Assembly: GCF_000317065.1 (NCBI RefSeq)
Contig: NC_019701.1
Location: 4,288,001-4,352,000, forward strand
DNA length: 64,000 nucleotides
Source: Pseudanabaena sp. PCC 7367
GTDB taxonomy: Bacteria; Cyanobacteriota; Cyanobacteriia; Pseudanabaenales; Pseudanabaenaceae
Reading direction: 5' to 3'
The notes beneath the pieces are model-generated. The model had not been told where the DNA came from, did not search any database, and worked only from the letters and a program-made list of their open reading frames with translations. A program made the position numbers and the translations under genes. This document shows, piece after piece, positions 7,926 through 17,966 of this stretch. How positions within the stretch are numbered: position 1 is the stretch's first letter; each line of letters starts with the position of its first letter.

Positions 7926-10061
7926 CTAAGTCACCACCGACAGAACCCCTTCCGGCATCACCGTATAGAGCGTCCGTCGTTGCAGCGATTGCTGATGGAT
8001 GATCGCATTGGCCGCCAAAAAGCCGCTACTGACCGCGCGTTCCATCAGGCCACAGGGAAAGGGCATTTTCACCCAATCTCCAGCAAAGAATAGGTTTGCC
8101 GCAGCAGTAATAGTCTCTGGGCGATTGGCATAGCTGTTGGGTGGGAAGCCAGAGAAGTTTTTCTGGTTCACCAACTCTCGATGCAAAATGCTAGCATCCT
8201 TCAGTTCCGGTACAACCTCATAGAGTTCTTGCTCAAAGGTGGCTAATAGCGCTTGCTGGGTAGGAAATTCTTTTTCCTTATAGCAATAGGCATGGAGTTC
8301 TACCACACTGCCACCGGTTTCCGCCGCCCAGGCTTTGTAATCATCCTGGATATGGTGATAGAGGGTGATGCTATCGGTGAGGCTGTAACCAGAGAGGGAA
8401 GTAAAATCGCTTTGTGTCCAGGGGAAGTCCCGATCGAGCCAGAATCGACACACTGCGAATGGATCCGCGATCGCCAATTCTTCTACCTGGCTGACGATTG
8501 TGGCCTCTGGGTCACCGGAAGCAATACTAAATAAATGCCTGATTCCTGGCACATCTGCGGCCAGCACATAGTAGTCAGTTTCCAGGGCTTGAATTTCATT
8601 GGCCTCTGGGTCAAGTTCAACCTGCTCGGCGATCGGCCTGGCTTTGGACTTATGGCGATCGTTCTGATCTATCTGTGCCACTAACTGCAACTTTTCACCC
8701 TGATGCGATACCACATCAAACTTATCGAGATCACGCTCCGCCGGGCCACGCACCACCTTGCCGCTACTATCAAACATTGCGCCATGACAGGGACAGTGGA
8801 AATTACCATCCGCTTCCATATGCACCGAACAACCCTGGTGGGTGCAGGTCAGCGACAGGGCTTCTTTGGCATCGGGCATCGCCGCATAAACGTCATCGCC
8901 AGCGCCATAAAACACATAGGAATTGGAATTGCTGGCAGTATCTGAATTATCATCACCTGAACCAGACAATCCAGAGCGATCGCTAGAGCTAATTAAACCT
9001 TCCAATTGGCCATCATCTAAGCTGGCCGAAGCAATTAGCGTGCTGTGGCTGAGGTGATTAAGGTGGTCATTGGCATCCACCCAAAAAGGAACCTGCGATC
9101 GGTTTTGGCCGACGCGATAACTAATTGACTTAACCTGGCGATCCTGCCATTGCACATCAGTAACGGTGGCATCGGTATAGATTTTGCCGCCATTACGCTC
9201 GATTGCCCGCGCGATCGGCTGTACCAAACTACGCCCCATGTCCTGCTTAGTGCCATTAAAGGCCAAACCCTCTGGATTGCCAAAAAAGTAGAAGTGGAAA
9301 AACTGCATTAGTTCTCCAGCGCTCAGCATATCCGGGGCATTCAGGCTGGATTTGGCAAAGGGCAAGAAATAAAGATCATATAAGCCCTTCGGGAAATCAT
9401 CGTTGACCCATTCAGCGACAGAGAGATGATCGAGGCGTTGAAAACTCTTTTGGGCATGAAACCCGCTAATCTCACGAAATACTTCCCAATGCTCCTTTTT
9501 GGTTAAGTTCAGACCCCAGCGCAATCGATTCGACGAAGACAATGCCAAATCGGCCACATTCCAGGGAAAAGCTGAGCTACTTGGCCTAAACACCTCTGGC
9601 GCATAATCACCAGTTTTATAGGCAACCGTATAAGAATCCAGGGACAGGAAATTCTGCTCAATCCCTAATTCCGCCACCATACTTTTGAGGTTGTAATATT
9701 GCGGGAAAAAGCCATGAAACCCATGTTCCATCATCATCTTGCTGCCGTTCACCTCGATCGGCCAGCTGGCAATTTTGCCGCCCAGTTGAGGTGCCTTTTC
9801 CAGCAGAGTGACCACAAAGCCACGCTTGCTCAGTTCATAGGCACAGGCCAGACCGGCCAGGCCACCACCAACCACCGTCACACTGAGGGGGGTACTCAAA
9901 AACTGCGGCAAGTCACCTTTATCTTTCTGGAATACCGCTGGCTCTGGTTTACTGAATCGAGAGTAGCCAATTGCTCCTCCCACTGCCCCCACACCAAACA
10001 TTTTCAGCACGGTACGACGGGAAACAGTCCGCAAGGGGTTTGAATCGAATAGTTGACTCAT
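7926..10061 (-). CDS. cruE: FAD-dependent carotenoid desaturase/methyltransferase with inserted Rieske domain, probable CruE
   Basis: A 711-residue protein. The N-terminus is Tat-like (SRRTVLK, then a hydrophobic run of Gly/Ala/Val). An amine-oxidase/phytoene-desaturase FAD site follows ([22 protein letters not shown] at 65-70; PQLGGKI). A Rieske domain is inserted at about 345-470: C406-T-H408, C411, C423, C425, H426, with bonding motif CPCHGAMFD. The FAD fold resumes and ends with [20 protein letters not shown], a signature close to CrtU/CruE aromatising desaturase-methyltransferases. CruE turns beta-carotene rings into chi-rings. Acidic Ser/Asp-rich linkers (about 345-385) flank the Rieske insert. 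The partner Rieske oxygenase follows downstream. The family call is strong; substrate is inferred. Confidence 0.75.
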   Translation of the reverse strand: MSQLFDSNPLRTVSRRTVLKMFGVGAVGGAIGYSRFSKPEPAVFQKDKGDLPQFLSTPLSVTVVGGGLAGLACAYELSKRGFVVTLLEKAPQLGGKIASWPIEVNGSKMMMEHGFHGFFPQYYNLKSMVAELGIEQNFLSLDSYTVAYKTGDYAPEVFRPSSSAFPWNVADLALSSSNRLRWGLNLTKKEHWEVFREISGFHAQKSFQRLDHLSVAEWVNDDFPKGLYDLYFLPFAKSSLNAPDMLSAGELMQFFHFYFFGNPEGLAFNGTKQDMGRSLVQPIARAIERNGGKIYTDATVTDVQWQDRQVKSISYRVGQNRSQVPFWVDANDHLNHLSHSTLIASASLDDGQLEGLISSSDRSGLSGSGDDNSDTASNSNSYVFYGAGDDVYAAMPDAKEALSLTCTHQGCSVHMEADGNFHCPCHGAMFDSSGKVVRGPAERDLDKFDVVSHQGEKLQLVAQIDQNDRHKSKARPIAEQVELDPEANEIQALETDYYVLAADVPGIRHLFSIASGDPEATIVSQVEELAIADPFAVCRFWLDRDFPWTQSDFTSLSGYSLTDSITLYHHIQDDYKAWAAETGGSVVELHAYCYKEKEFPTQQALLATFEQELYEVVPELKDASILHRELVNQKNFSGFPPNSYANRPETITAAANLFFAGDWVKMPFPCGLMERAVSSGFLAANAIIHQQSLQRRTLYTVMPEGVLSVVT

Positions 10062-10100
10062 TAACTAAGTTGCCTAATTCTAAATCCTACAAGTATGTCT

Positions 10101-10116
10101 TGTGGGACCTCCCACA
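10101..10116. promoter_or_regulatory. Inverted repeat TGTGGGA-CC-TCCCACA upstream of the cruE-like gene
   Basis: Seven-base arms are separated by two bases, centred about 47 bp upstream of the ATG at 10061. The spacing fits an operator or a leader hairpin. No known regulator site is recognised. Confidence 0.4.
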
Positions 10117-11343
10117 CCAATATTCTTAATTCTAGTCATTCCTAACCCATAACTAGGGGGTTAGTTGCTAAACCTGGCTTGGTTATTTAAAGATGGCGAT
10201 CGCTACTTAGCCACCTTGGCCAGACTCAACTTTGACTATGCCTAAACTAAGCCTAGATTTGTGTTCTCGTTTGCATATCCAAATGGATAAAAAATGGATA
10301 AAAGATAAGTCAACAAATTAGGTTGTGTTAGTTAATTCACCTAACCGGACAATTAACCAAACATCTGGGGATGCCAAGCAATCGACCAATCTAGATTTCT
10401 CAACTAAATTTCTCAACTAAATTTCTCAACTAAATTTCTCAACCAAGCTGCTAATCAGATCTTGACGACTGCAAGCAGGTTATTTCAATCAGACCATAAA
10501 CCATAGTGCAAACCTGTGAAAACTGCTAATTAAATCAACAGCGATCAGATGGCATCAATAGTTTTAGGTTCAAGCTAACCTGACTGGATTAGCTGCATTT
10601 GGGTTAAGTGGGATTAACTTAACACCAACGGGCAGATTTTTAAATAAATCGACCAGAATTTAATTAATAACCCAAAATATCACCAATAATAAAATACTTA
10701 ATCTATTCTTAGAGTCCAATCTTAAAGCATCCCAGCTTAGAGCATGGTTGTTGGTTTTAATATCTGCTTTTTTGATCTTTTTGATTTAATCACGCCAATC
10801 TCATTACTCATTACTAAATTGAAAATTTAGCTGGTTAGGTTCCTAATTAGTTTTTATTAGCTCACTAGTAACCTTTCCACCAGGAGATCGCTAGCCCCAA
10901 GAGCAGGTTGCCAAAATCAACTAGATCTATTAAAGCTAGACTAGTGCGGCCTTCAGCATATCTAGCGATCGCTAAGTCTAACAGACCTCTGCAACCGCTG
11001 ATTTGTCGTCATAGAGAATCGACTGAGACCCCATTGCTTCACCCTAAACCAACCTTAACGATCGGCTCATTGTCCAACTGAATCGATCGCCAACCTATCA
11101 CTAATGGCAAAAATAGTATTTTTACTTAGCCAGTTCTTAAATTCTAACTCTAGGTTGCCTTAATTCTAAGTTGTCGAAGATTTAAGCTTTAGGCTGTAAA
11201 TTAGTTAACATCGATCACTTCCCACCAAAATCTTGCAAAAGATCTGATCTAGCAACGCTAGTAACCTAGAGCCGTACAATCTCAGAGGTTCCTTACGCAT
11301 TGATGTAGGAAGTTCACTGCCCTCCCCATCGCAACACATAGTA
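10117..11343. other. Long intergenic region between the cruE-like and ABC-2 transporter genes
   Basis: About 1.2 kb between divergent genes. No frame with a plausible ribosome site or family match was found; a minus-strand frame at 11205-11645 is mostly antisense to the permease. It contains a 13-bp tandem repeat at 10402-10440. It may hold promoters for both sides and possibly an unannotated RNA, but nothing specific is visible. Confidence 0.45.
10402..10440. repeat. Three tandem copies of AACTAAATTTCTC
   Basis: Three exact 13-bp units follow each other, preceded by a degenerate partial copy (agatttctc). It is noncoding. Confidence 0.85.
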
Positions 11344-12120
11344 ATGAAATACTGGTATGAGACGATCGCCGTAGCCCAGCGCATTTTAATTGAACTAATT
11401 CGGCGGCGGCGCAGCTTGATCCTGTGGAGCATTTTCCCAATCTCAATTTTGCTAATTGTTGGCTTTATTTTTGCCGATCGCGTCGAAGATCTCCCCCTGG
11501 CGGAGGCGTTTGCCAGGGCTACTCCCCCAGCTTTAGTTGGTTCTGCCTTTTTCTTTAGTTGCCTGGGTGGGGCGGTGGCAACGGTGGTGTCAGAGCGCGA
11601 GCAACAAACCCTGAAACGTTTGTTTATTTCACCGCTTAGCGGCACTTCCTATTTCCTGGGTATATTTGCTGCCCATAGCGCGATCGCCATTGGCCAAGCT
11701 CTGGTAATGTTTACCCTGGCGGTATTTCTGGGAGCCAGATTTCGCGGTTCTCCGTTGCTTTGCCTGGTAATCCTGCTGCTCAGTATTATTACTTACGTGG
11801 GGTTGGGGTTTATTCTGGGCACCCAATTAGCGCGGCGCACCGAAGACGTTAATTCCCTGGTGGCGGCCTTTGGGGTACCGCTATTGATTTTGGGGGGTGC
11901 TTTTTTTCCCACCTTTTTGTTCCCCGAAAGTTTGCTGCGGCTGGCTCGGCTCAACCCGATTTATCACATGATTGAAGCGTTGTTTGCGGTAATAATTGAT
12001 GGTAGGGGTATAAATGCGATCGCCGATCACTTTGGATTCTTATTGCTGTTTGCCATGTTGATGGTGGGAGGAGGATGGCTTTCCTACAGACGGATGTTAC
12101 AGGTGGAAAGGCAGCTTTAG
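11344..12120 (+). CDS. ABC-2 type exporter, permease subunit
   Basis: A 258-residue protein with about six hydrophobic segments in the ABC-2 layout. A first membrane segment (LILWSIFPISILLIVGFIF) follows a basic RRRR stretch; the middle segments include AHSAIAIGQALVMFTLAVFL, and the last precedes the C-terminus. SEREQQTLKRLFISPLSG is the typical cytosolic loop of this family, where the ATPase docks. The next gene, encoding the ATPase, starts on the stop codon of this one, so the two form one transporter. The substrate is not readable; family members export drugs, lipids, polysaccharides or haem-related compounds. A recognisable Shine-Dalgarno is lacking before the ATG. Confidence 0.85.
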   Translation: MKYWYETIAVAQRILIELIRRRRSLILWSIFPISILLIVGFIFADRVEDLPLAEAFARATPPALVGSAFFFSCLGGAVATVVSEREQQTLKRLFISPLSGTSYFLGIFAAHSAIAIGQALVMFTLAVFLGARFRGSPLLCLVILLLSIITYVGLGFILGTQLARRTEDVNSLVAAFGVPLLILGGAFFPTFLFPESLLRLARLNPIYHMIEALFAVIIDGRGINAIADHFGFLLLFAMLMVGGGWLSYRRMLQVERQL

Positions 12121-13031
12121 TGCCGATCCTGGAAATTAATCGCCTGATCAAAACCTTTAATCATCAGCCTGTGCTCGATCAACTCAGTTTGGGCATCTAC
12201 CCCGGTGAGGTATATGGTCTGTTGGGCCCTAATGGTGCTGGTAAAACCACCACGATCAATATTTTATGTGGGCTGCTCAATGCCGATCGCGGCAAAATCA
12301 AGCTGAACGGTCAAGCTATCTCGGCCAGTAGCAAAGCCCTGTTGGGGATTGCGCCACAGGAAAATTTACTCTACAAAACCCTGACCTGCGTTGAGAATCT
12401 ACATTTTTTTGCCAGTATCTATGGTCTGCGTGGCCAGGAACGCACTAAACAGATTCAAACCTGTCTGGCGGCAGTGGGGCTGATCGATCGCGCCAACTCC
12501 GCGGCTGAGACATTGAGCGGCGGCATGAAACGCAGACTCAGCATTGCGATCGCCCTGGTGCATAATCCTAAGCTGGTAATTTTGGATGAACCCACCACGG
12601 GCTTAGACATTGAGGCTCGCTATGAAATTTGGCAACTAATCCGCAATCTCAAACAGCAAAATATTACCGTGCTGTTGACCACTCACTTGCTGGATGAGGC
12701 CGAAAGACTGTGCGATCGGATTGGCATCCTCAAGGGCGGCAAGTTATTGGCAGAAGGTAGCTTAGCGCAACTGCGTCAGAAAGTACCGGCGGCGGAGATT
12801 CTCTTAGTTCAAACTGATCAACCAGAACAGACGATCGCCCATGCCCAAAAACTAGGTTTCACCTATCGCAAATATGACAATGAGCTGGCCTTTTGGTTGC
12901 CCAAGCCATTACCCCTGGCGGAGATCGTGAATTTATTTGCCACTGTGCCGCTCAATTCAATTTCTAAACAACCAGTGCGCCTTGAGCATATCTACGTGGA
13001 AGTAACGCAGCAGTCTCAAGACGCACATTAA
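12120..13031 (+). CDS. ABC-2 type exporter, ATP-binding subunit
   Basis: About 303 residues from the GTG at 12120, which overlaps the permease stop as TAGTG and implies translational coupling. An in-frame ATG at 12075 exists, but its GGAGGAGG lies directly against the ATG, too close to be used well. The protein shows Walker A GPNGAGKTTT, Q-loop APQENLLYKTL, signature LSGGMKRRLSIA, Walker B LVILDEPTTGLD and the switch His in LLTTHLLDEAERL. The C-terminal ~80 residues are the usual accessory domain of DrrA-like ATPases. It powers the exporter formed with the preceding permease. It is convergent with the channel gene 30 bp away. Confidence 0.9.
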   Translation: MPILEINRLIKTFNHQPVLDQLSLGIYPGEVYGLLGPNGAGKTTTINILCGLLNADRGKIKLNGQAISASSKALLGIAPQENLLYKTLTCVENLHFFASIYGLRGQERTKQIQTCLAAVGLIDRANSAAETLSGGMKRRLSIAIALVHNPKLVILDEPTTGLDIEARYEIWQLIRNLKQQNITVLLTTHLLDEAERLCDRIGILKGGKLLAEGSLAQLRQKVPAAEILLVQTDQPEQTIAHAQKLGFTYRKYDNELAFWLPKPLPLAEIVNLFATVPLNSISKQPVRLEHIYVEVTQQSQDAH

Positions 13032-13061
13032 TTTAGAGATTATTTAGACTAGCTCAGGATT

Positions 13062-14765
13062 TTAGTAGTGATTCTGGTTGTCATCGTTGCGCTTAAAGTT
13101 TTCCAGCCAAGCACGGATTTGCTCAGCGGCAATATCGCGGCCACCCAAGCCAAAGGCCAGAGCGATCGCCACGGCAATAGCACCCAGCAACAAACCAAAG
13201 GCCAGATCGACAATATTACTGGCAATGCCCATTTGTTTGAGCGCCATCGCAATTACCAGCACCACGATCGAAATGCGGGCGGCATGAGCCACAATCCTAG
13301 CCTGTCGGCCACCGGGACTACTAATTAGCTGGAAGGCCAGGTTAGCCAGATAAAGCCCGATCGCAAAGATCACCAGACCAACACCAACCTGACCAGCGAT
13401 CGCCAGAATCACCACCACAATCTCAGTCAGCGATTCAATTTCCAGGATCTCGGTCGAAGCGATCACAGCAATAAACATCACCGCAATGAAAGCAATCACA
13501 CCCATAATTTCCGATGGCGTGGCCTTCGCAGGTGGTTCAGTTGGCTCAACTGTTGAAGAAACCACATTTGTAGCATCAACAGTAGGAGTGGTTTGACCAA
13601 AGTCTTCGGGTAAGCCCAAAATTACTGGCAAGCGATTGAAGCCAACGCCAGTCAGGATATTGGTAACAATCTGGCGCACAAACTGCCCCACCACATAAAA
13701 AACAGTCAGAATTACTGCAGCGGTAAAGAGCTTTGGTAATGCAGCCATTACCTGATTGAGCATGTCCGAGGCCGGATCAGAAATTGCCTCAATGCCCAAT
13801 GCGTCCAGAGCGCCGATCGCAAAGGGGATTAAAATCAGCACATAAACCACTGTGCCAATTAACCAGGATAGCGATTGCTGACCAGGGGTGGGCAACAGAT
13901 CTCGCTCATTGATAATCCGATCCAAACCCGCTGCCGACAGTGAATTGGTGAGTAATCGGCGCACAATTTGAGCCAGCAGCCAACCACCACCAATAATCAG
14001 CGCAGCTTTGGCGATGCGGGGCAAGGCTGACAGGAACTGATCGACCAGATTAACCACAGGATCGAGCGCTGCCTGCAGTCCTAGTGTATTGAGCACCAGG
14101 GGCAAAAACAGCAAATAAATAAACCAATAGACCACATTGGCGATCGTTTCGGTTAGAGCCACAGTTTCGGTGGCAGGATCAGTATCCCCCACTTGCTGCT
14201 CTACCTGCTGGTCAAACTCCACACCGTGGAGGGTGCGCACGATCACAACCCGCGCCACTGAAGCGATCGCCCAGGCTAAGCCAATTAACAAGGCTGCACC
14301 CCCCAGCTTGGGCAAGAAGATGGTTATTTCTTCTAAAAAGCTACTAATTGGCGATGCTTCAACGCTCAAGAACTGTAAAAACAGCACCAGCACAAACAGC
14401 ATAATCAGATAGAAAACTACCCGACCAACCCATTTTTCGATCGGGAAATTGTTACTAGCGCCATCGCTGCCAGTTATCCAGCCAGCAATGCGATTGTCTA
14501 TTTGAGTACGTTTGAGCAATTTTTCGACTGAACTAGCCAATACGATCGCCACAATCCAGCCCACTACCAGAATAAGGATCGCTAGCACAATTTGAATTAC
14601 AGCATCCTCAGCCTCTAGGCCGAGCGAACTGAGAAAATTTGATGCGGCCGATGAATTTGCTTGGGCAACCAAGGGGCTGGTCGGTAAATTCGTTAAACTG
14701 ACAAAACTATGATCAAGCCAGGGGATTGGCCGATCGACTAAATTTGTGAATAGATTTATACCCAT
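13062..14765 (-). CDS. Mechanosensitive ion channel family protein with repeated TM-helix domains
   Basis: A 567-residue membrane protein with about ten or more hydrophobic helices. They are arranged as repeats of the conserved TM-helix type (PF05552-like): repeats of L..A.L.L..GW..A...R near residues 60-80, 155-175, 255-275 and 340-360, each followed by a short hydrophilic segment such as TQIDNRI, or AAGLDRIINERDLL. The C-terminus (LAFGLGGRDIAAEQIRAWLE) is also a family hallmark. Relatives are annotated as small-conductance mechanosensitive channels, though the classical MscS beta domain is not evident here. It probably responds to osmotic or membrane tension. It stands alone, convergent with the ABC exporter. 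Confidence 0.75.
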   Translation of the reverse strand: MGINLFTNLVDRPIPWLDHSFVSLTNLPTSPLVAQANSSAASNFLSSLGLEAEDAVIQIVLAILILVVGWIVAIVLASSVEKLLKRTQIDNRIAGWITGSDGASNNFPIEKWVGRVVFYLIMLFVLVLFLQFLSVEASPISSFLEEITIFLPKLGGAALLIGLAWAIASVARVVIVRTLHGVEFDQQVEQQVGDTDPATETVALTETIANVVYWFIYLLFLPLVLNTLGLQAALDPVVNLVDQFLSALPRIAKAALIIGGGWLLAQIVRRLLTNSLSAAGLDRIINERDLLPTPGQQSLSWLIGTVVYVLILIPFAIGALDALGIEAISDPASDMLNQVMAALPKLFTAAVILTVFYVVGQFVRQIVTNILTGVGFNRLPVILGLPEDFGQTTPTVDATNVVSSTVEPTEPPAKATPSEIMGVIAFIAVMFIAVIASTEILEIESLTEIVVVILAIAGQVGVGLVIFAIGLYLANLAFQLISSPGGRQARIVAHAARISIVVLVIAMALKQMGIASNIVDLAFGLLLGAIAVAIALAFGLGGRDIAAEQIRAWLENFKRNDDNQNHY

Positions 14766-15678
14766 GTCTTCCTAGTTATTGTTGACATCAACTAACCTAA
14801 TGAATTTGTATTTGATTAATTTATACTTGATTAATTAATAATTAATCTTCAACTGCCACATTGATTAAACCTGAACAGGATTGCGAGCAGAAGCCCAAAA
14901 TATCAATTGCTGGTCAACGGCACTAAAAACTCCAGCTAGAGTTCTGAAACAATTGCAAAGCCCAATTAACAGCAACTTTAAAAGTTTTCTTTCTAAGATT
15001 TAAGCTCAGAGCCCAACAATTAGTTTTAATCAGGAGATACACCATCAATCAACTAGGACAAATACAAATTTGTGGTTTAGGTAGTATTTCCTGGCGGCAA
15101 TCACTGCAAATATCCCTTAATTAAGCTTTGCAGCATTTAGTAGAAAGATGCCTAATAATCGCTTTTGTTTAATAACCAATCTAGTACCTTCTAAAATTTG
15201 TCAGATCATTTTTCAGGCAAATCGATCGCGTCCAGCTAATTAACTAACCACCTATCTAAAATGGTTACCATATATGACAGGTTAAATAAAAGCCATAGAT
15301 GGTAAAAATACTGTGAAATGCTGTTTAAGACCTTGATTTTCTTGGTATGAGTTAGTCTTGCTTAATTTGAATAAATATTCATTCCAGTTAATTAAAAACG
15401 TTAGATATGTAGAATTTTAGATATGTAGAATTAAGGATGTTTGGCATGGAACTATTGAGCCAGTCTCAACCCTTTGGCCTGATATCATTACATGTGCAGA
15501 ATTAGCTAGATGGGTTAGATAAATTATTATTGTTTATTGCCATCCTTGCTGATATTAACTGGCAAAATTGGGTGGGCAGCGAAGCAAGAGCAGTTGAGTA
15601 AAATTGATCAGATTGAGCAAGGTGGTCGGGCATTGGGAATTTTGGGAATTAATTTAGAAGCATAAGAAACTAACAAAT
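14766..15678. other. Intergenic region with no recognised gene
   Basis: About 910 bp, AT-rich, with runs such as TTGATTAATT near 14815-14845 and a duplicated TTAGATATGTAGAATT near 15402-15432. No ORF with family resemblance was seen. It contains the promoter regions of the channel gene (leftward) and of the DUF2997 gene (rightward). Confidence 0.45.
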
Positions 15679-15903
15679 ATGGCTGAATATCAAAGAATTG
15701 AGTACATCATTGGCAAAGATGGCAAGGTAACCGAAAAGGTGATCGATGGCGCTGGCAGCAGTTGCATTTCTAGCACTGCCTCGATCGAGGCTGACCTGGG
15801 GCAAGTTAGCGATCGGCAATTATTGCCGGAGTATTACGAAGAACTCAATCAAATCGATCTCGACAATGAGGAAACCCAATACACCAATCAATATAATCAA
15901 TAA
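15679..15903 (+). CDS. DUF2997 family protein
   Basis: A 74-residue acidic protein. The N-terminus reads YQRIEYIIGKDGKVTEKVI, then GAGSSCISSTASIEADLG and LLPEYYEEL, which is the signature of DUF2997. In many cyanobacteria this family sits beside a ferredoxin and the Ycf35/DUF1257 protein, but neither is present here, so the gene is an orphan in this window. Its function is unknown. A single conserved Cys occurs in SSC. The tail (ETQYTNQYNQ) is low in complexity. Confidence 0.75.
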   Translation: MAEYQRIEYIIGKDGKVTEKVIDGAGSSCISSTASIEADLGQVSDRQLLPEYYEELNQIDLDNEETQYTNQYNQ

Positions 15904-16107
15904 TTAGGGAAATAATCAGTTTCAAGAATGGCTGCAAAACCAGATAATCTTGATGTTTTCATGATTCAGCAATTAAGCGCATAATCACCCAAACAGGTGA
16001 TCCATAAGCACGAAGCGCATTTCTACTCCTGCCCGCTATAGTTAAATCAACTAACTGAATTGGTTTAGACAGTTAGATTGCTATGACTAAGGGAGGAGTT
16101 CCCCTAC

Positions 16108-16587
16108 ATGAAGTTACAAAAATTACGAAACATACGAAATACAAAACAGCATTTTAGTCTTAAAAGTTATCTTAATCTTAAAAGTTTAAGTGCTACCCTC
16201 ATTTTTGCTACCGCTACCACCATTGGTGGCCTGATTGCTTTTCCCCTCAACGCCAGCGCTACCCCTGCCAAGTCTGGCGATCGCCCAGTCAATCAGGTAA
16301 TCACCTCTGCGCCGGTGCAACAGCTACCTAATAGTGCTTACGATTCCCAAACCAATCATCAAACCTATTTTGGCATTGCTCCCAACGGTCAACCGATCGC
16401 AATTGATTACCGCGCCTACAACGCTACATCGGCAGCTAATCAACAGGCTCAGGCCACAGAAACATGGGTTAGGGTTGCCGATCGGGTTGGCAAGTCAGAA
16501 TGCCTTCAAAATGTCTATACCGGTAAGGTGCTGTGTCAGGACATCGATAGCACTGACGATCGGTTAGTGATTAATGTTAGTCAATAA
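16108..16587 (+). CDS. Secreted protein of unknown function
   Basis: A 159-residue protein preceded by a good ribosome site (GGGAGGAG, about 10 nt before the ATG). The N-terminal ~50 residues form a signal peptide: a basic start, the hydrophobic run ATLIFATATTIGGLIAFPL and cleavage near ASA-TPA. The mature part is small, polar and Gln/Asn-rich, with two Cys (ECLQNVYTGKVLCQD) that could form a disulfide loop. I recognise no domain. It is probably periplasmic or exported. It is isolated between the DUF2997 gene and the convergent DUF177 gene. Confidence 0.7.
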   Translation: MKLQKLRNIRNTKQHFSLKSYLNLKSLSATLIFATATTIGGLIAFPLNASATPAKSGDRPVNQVITSAPVQQLPNSAYDSQTNHQTYFGIAPNGQPIAIDYRAYNATSAANQQAQATETWVRVADRVGKSECLQNVYTGKVLCQDIDSTDDRLVINVSQ

Positions 16588-16743
16588 ATAATAATTTCTA
16601 AGGTCGTGATTGGGAGCTGCGGCGATTGATTACCAGCAGTGACAAGTTAGTAACAAGTTAAAGCCGCAAAGATCGGCCTGGTTCACTAACTCAGGTTGAT
16701 TCATGTGGGTAAATCGACATAAATTAATCAATTAATTAATTAA

Positions 16744-17244
16744 TTATTCAGACAAATTAAGTGCCTGAAGCGCAGCCCAACGTTTATCTATCACTGGCGC
16801 ATCATCTTCTAAAGATTCAGCAGTTTGGATCAAATCAGGAGCATCGGGGGCAAACTTTTGGACTGGGATCGCCAGCACCAACTGTTCATAGAGCCAGTTC
16901 TGGGGATCAAAATAGCCCTGCGGAGATAGGGTGTCGGCAAGATCGTCGAAGGTGATTTCGCGCTCCTTCGGAAAGTCTGACTCTGGTAGTGGCTCAAATA
17001 GCCAGATGTCTTCACTGGTATCGATCGCCAGACGGTGATTAAATTGCTTCAGGGTACGATCGCAGGTTAGCGTAACAATTGTGTTGGCAGTGGCAGAAAC
17101 CGCAAGAAAGTTGCCCATATGACATACCTCGATCACCCCAGATACTGGCGTGAGTGAATCAAGACCATCGATGAACTGGCGAAACTCGATCGTCTCGGTG
17201 GCATCGATCGCCTTTAATAGCTGAGGAATGTAAATCCGCTCCAT
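16744..17244 (-). CDS. DUF177/YceD family protein
   Basis: A 166-residue protein with the YceD pattern: an N-terminal IEVCHMGNFLAVSATANTIVTLTCDRTLKQF (key Cys in TCDR) and a C-terminal acidic helix with DKRWAALQALNL. YceD genes are usually next to rpmF; in cyanobacteria they often follow the yidC-jag pair, as here (81 bp after jag). In plants and bacteria DUF177 proteins take part in 23S rRNA processing or accumulation. The ribosome site AGGAGG sits 5 nt before the ATG. It is probably the last gene of the rpmH-yidC block. Confidence 0.85.
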   Translation of the reverse strand: MERIYIPQLLKAIDATETIEFRQFIDGLDSLTPVSGVIEVCHMGNFLAVSATANTIVTLTCDRTLKQFNHRLAIDTSEDIWLFEPLPESDFPKEREITFDDLADTLSPQGYFDPQNWLYEQLVLAIPVQKFAPDAPDLIQTAESLEDDAPVIDKRWAALQALNLSE

Positions 17245-17325
17245 CCTAACCTCCTGGCTTACTCAGCGCGTAGGCCACCAAACATAAAATATAAGCAAAG
17301 CAATCAAGCAATTAATTATTGCGAC

Positions 17326-17847
17326 TTACTCTATTTCTTCTACTTCCGCTGCTGTTTGCAAGCTTACAATCAAATGGCGGTGGGGCTCTCGACCACGACT
17401 CTCGGTTTTTAGGTCTGGATATTCCTTCAACAGATTATGCAAAACCTTACGTTCGGCAGCAGATAGATCGTCAATTTGTTCTGGTTGACTCGTTGATCTC
17501 ACCTTTTCCGCAGCGGCGATCGCAATTTGCTGTAATCGCTGCTCGCGCTCTTGGCGATAGCCGTTGATATCAATGACATAGGACGATTGCTCTGTTTCTG
17601 CCAGACTGGCATTCAACGAAACATTAGCTAAATATTGAATTGCGTCAATATTAACGCCGCCCCTGCCAATGAAGGTTTCAACCTGTGCTTCACTCAAGTT
17701 ATTGTGATCAACCGTTAATCGGCAGCTCGAATCACCGCGATCAGGGTCAACCTCAGCCGACTCGATCGTAGCGGCGATCGATGTTTCAAGTCCTAGTAAA
17801 TCCAGTAAACTGGCTAGCCATTCTTTGCCTCTTTCCGTTGGTGGCAT
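17326..17847 (-). CDS. jag: Jag/KhpB-like KH-R3H RNA-binding protein
   Basis: About 173 residues from the ATG at 17847 (the frame is open to 17886, but MPPTERGKEW is the likely start). A KH-like part (GRGGVNIDAIQYLANVSLN, with the GxxG-type loop GRGG) is followed by a C-terminal R3H domain. That domain has LSAAERKVLHNLLKEYPDLKTES and the Arg-x3-His motif in RGREPHRHLIV. Jag/KhpB binds RNA and is typically encoded right after yidC, as here (80 bp). It may regulate translation or cell-envelope growth. The N-terminal Jag-N domain of Firmicutes is missing, as is common in cyanobacteria. Confidence 0.88.
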   Translation of the reverse strand: MPPTERGKEWLASLLDLLGLETSIAATIESAEVDPDRGDSSCRLTVDHNNLSEAQVETFIGRGGVNIDAIQYLANVSLNASLAETEQSSYVIDINGYRQEREQRLQQIAIAAAEKVRSTSQPEQIDDLSAAERKVLHNLLKEYPDLKTESRGREPHRHLIVSLQTAAEVEEIE

Positions 17848-17966
17848 AGGTCTTATCTTATTTAGTGAGGGATAGCAACGTACCAATCAACGGCACAGAT
17901 TATATAAAGCAAGGCAAAAACCTCGATCGCAATCAACTTGATTAAGCTAGAGCAACCTAGTTAAAG

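Noticed and set aside
10402-10440. CRISPR array
   Set aside because: Repeats are 13 bp, directly adjacent and without spacers; the same holds for the other short tandem repeats.
11205-11645. 146-codon minus-strand frame
   Set aside because: Mostly antisense to the ABC-2 permease, whose membrane pattern is clear.
12075-12119. ATG at 12075 as start of the ABC ATPase
   Set aside because: Its purine-rich stretch touches the ATG, and the GTG at 12120 gives the usual N-terminus and a TAGTG overlap.
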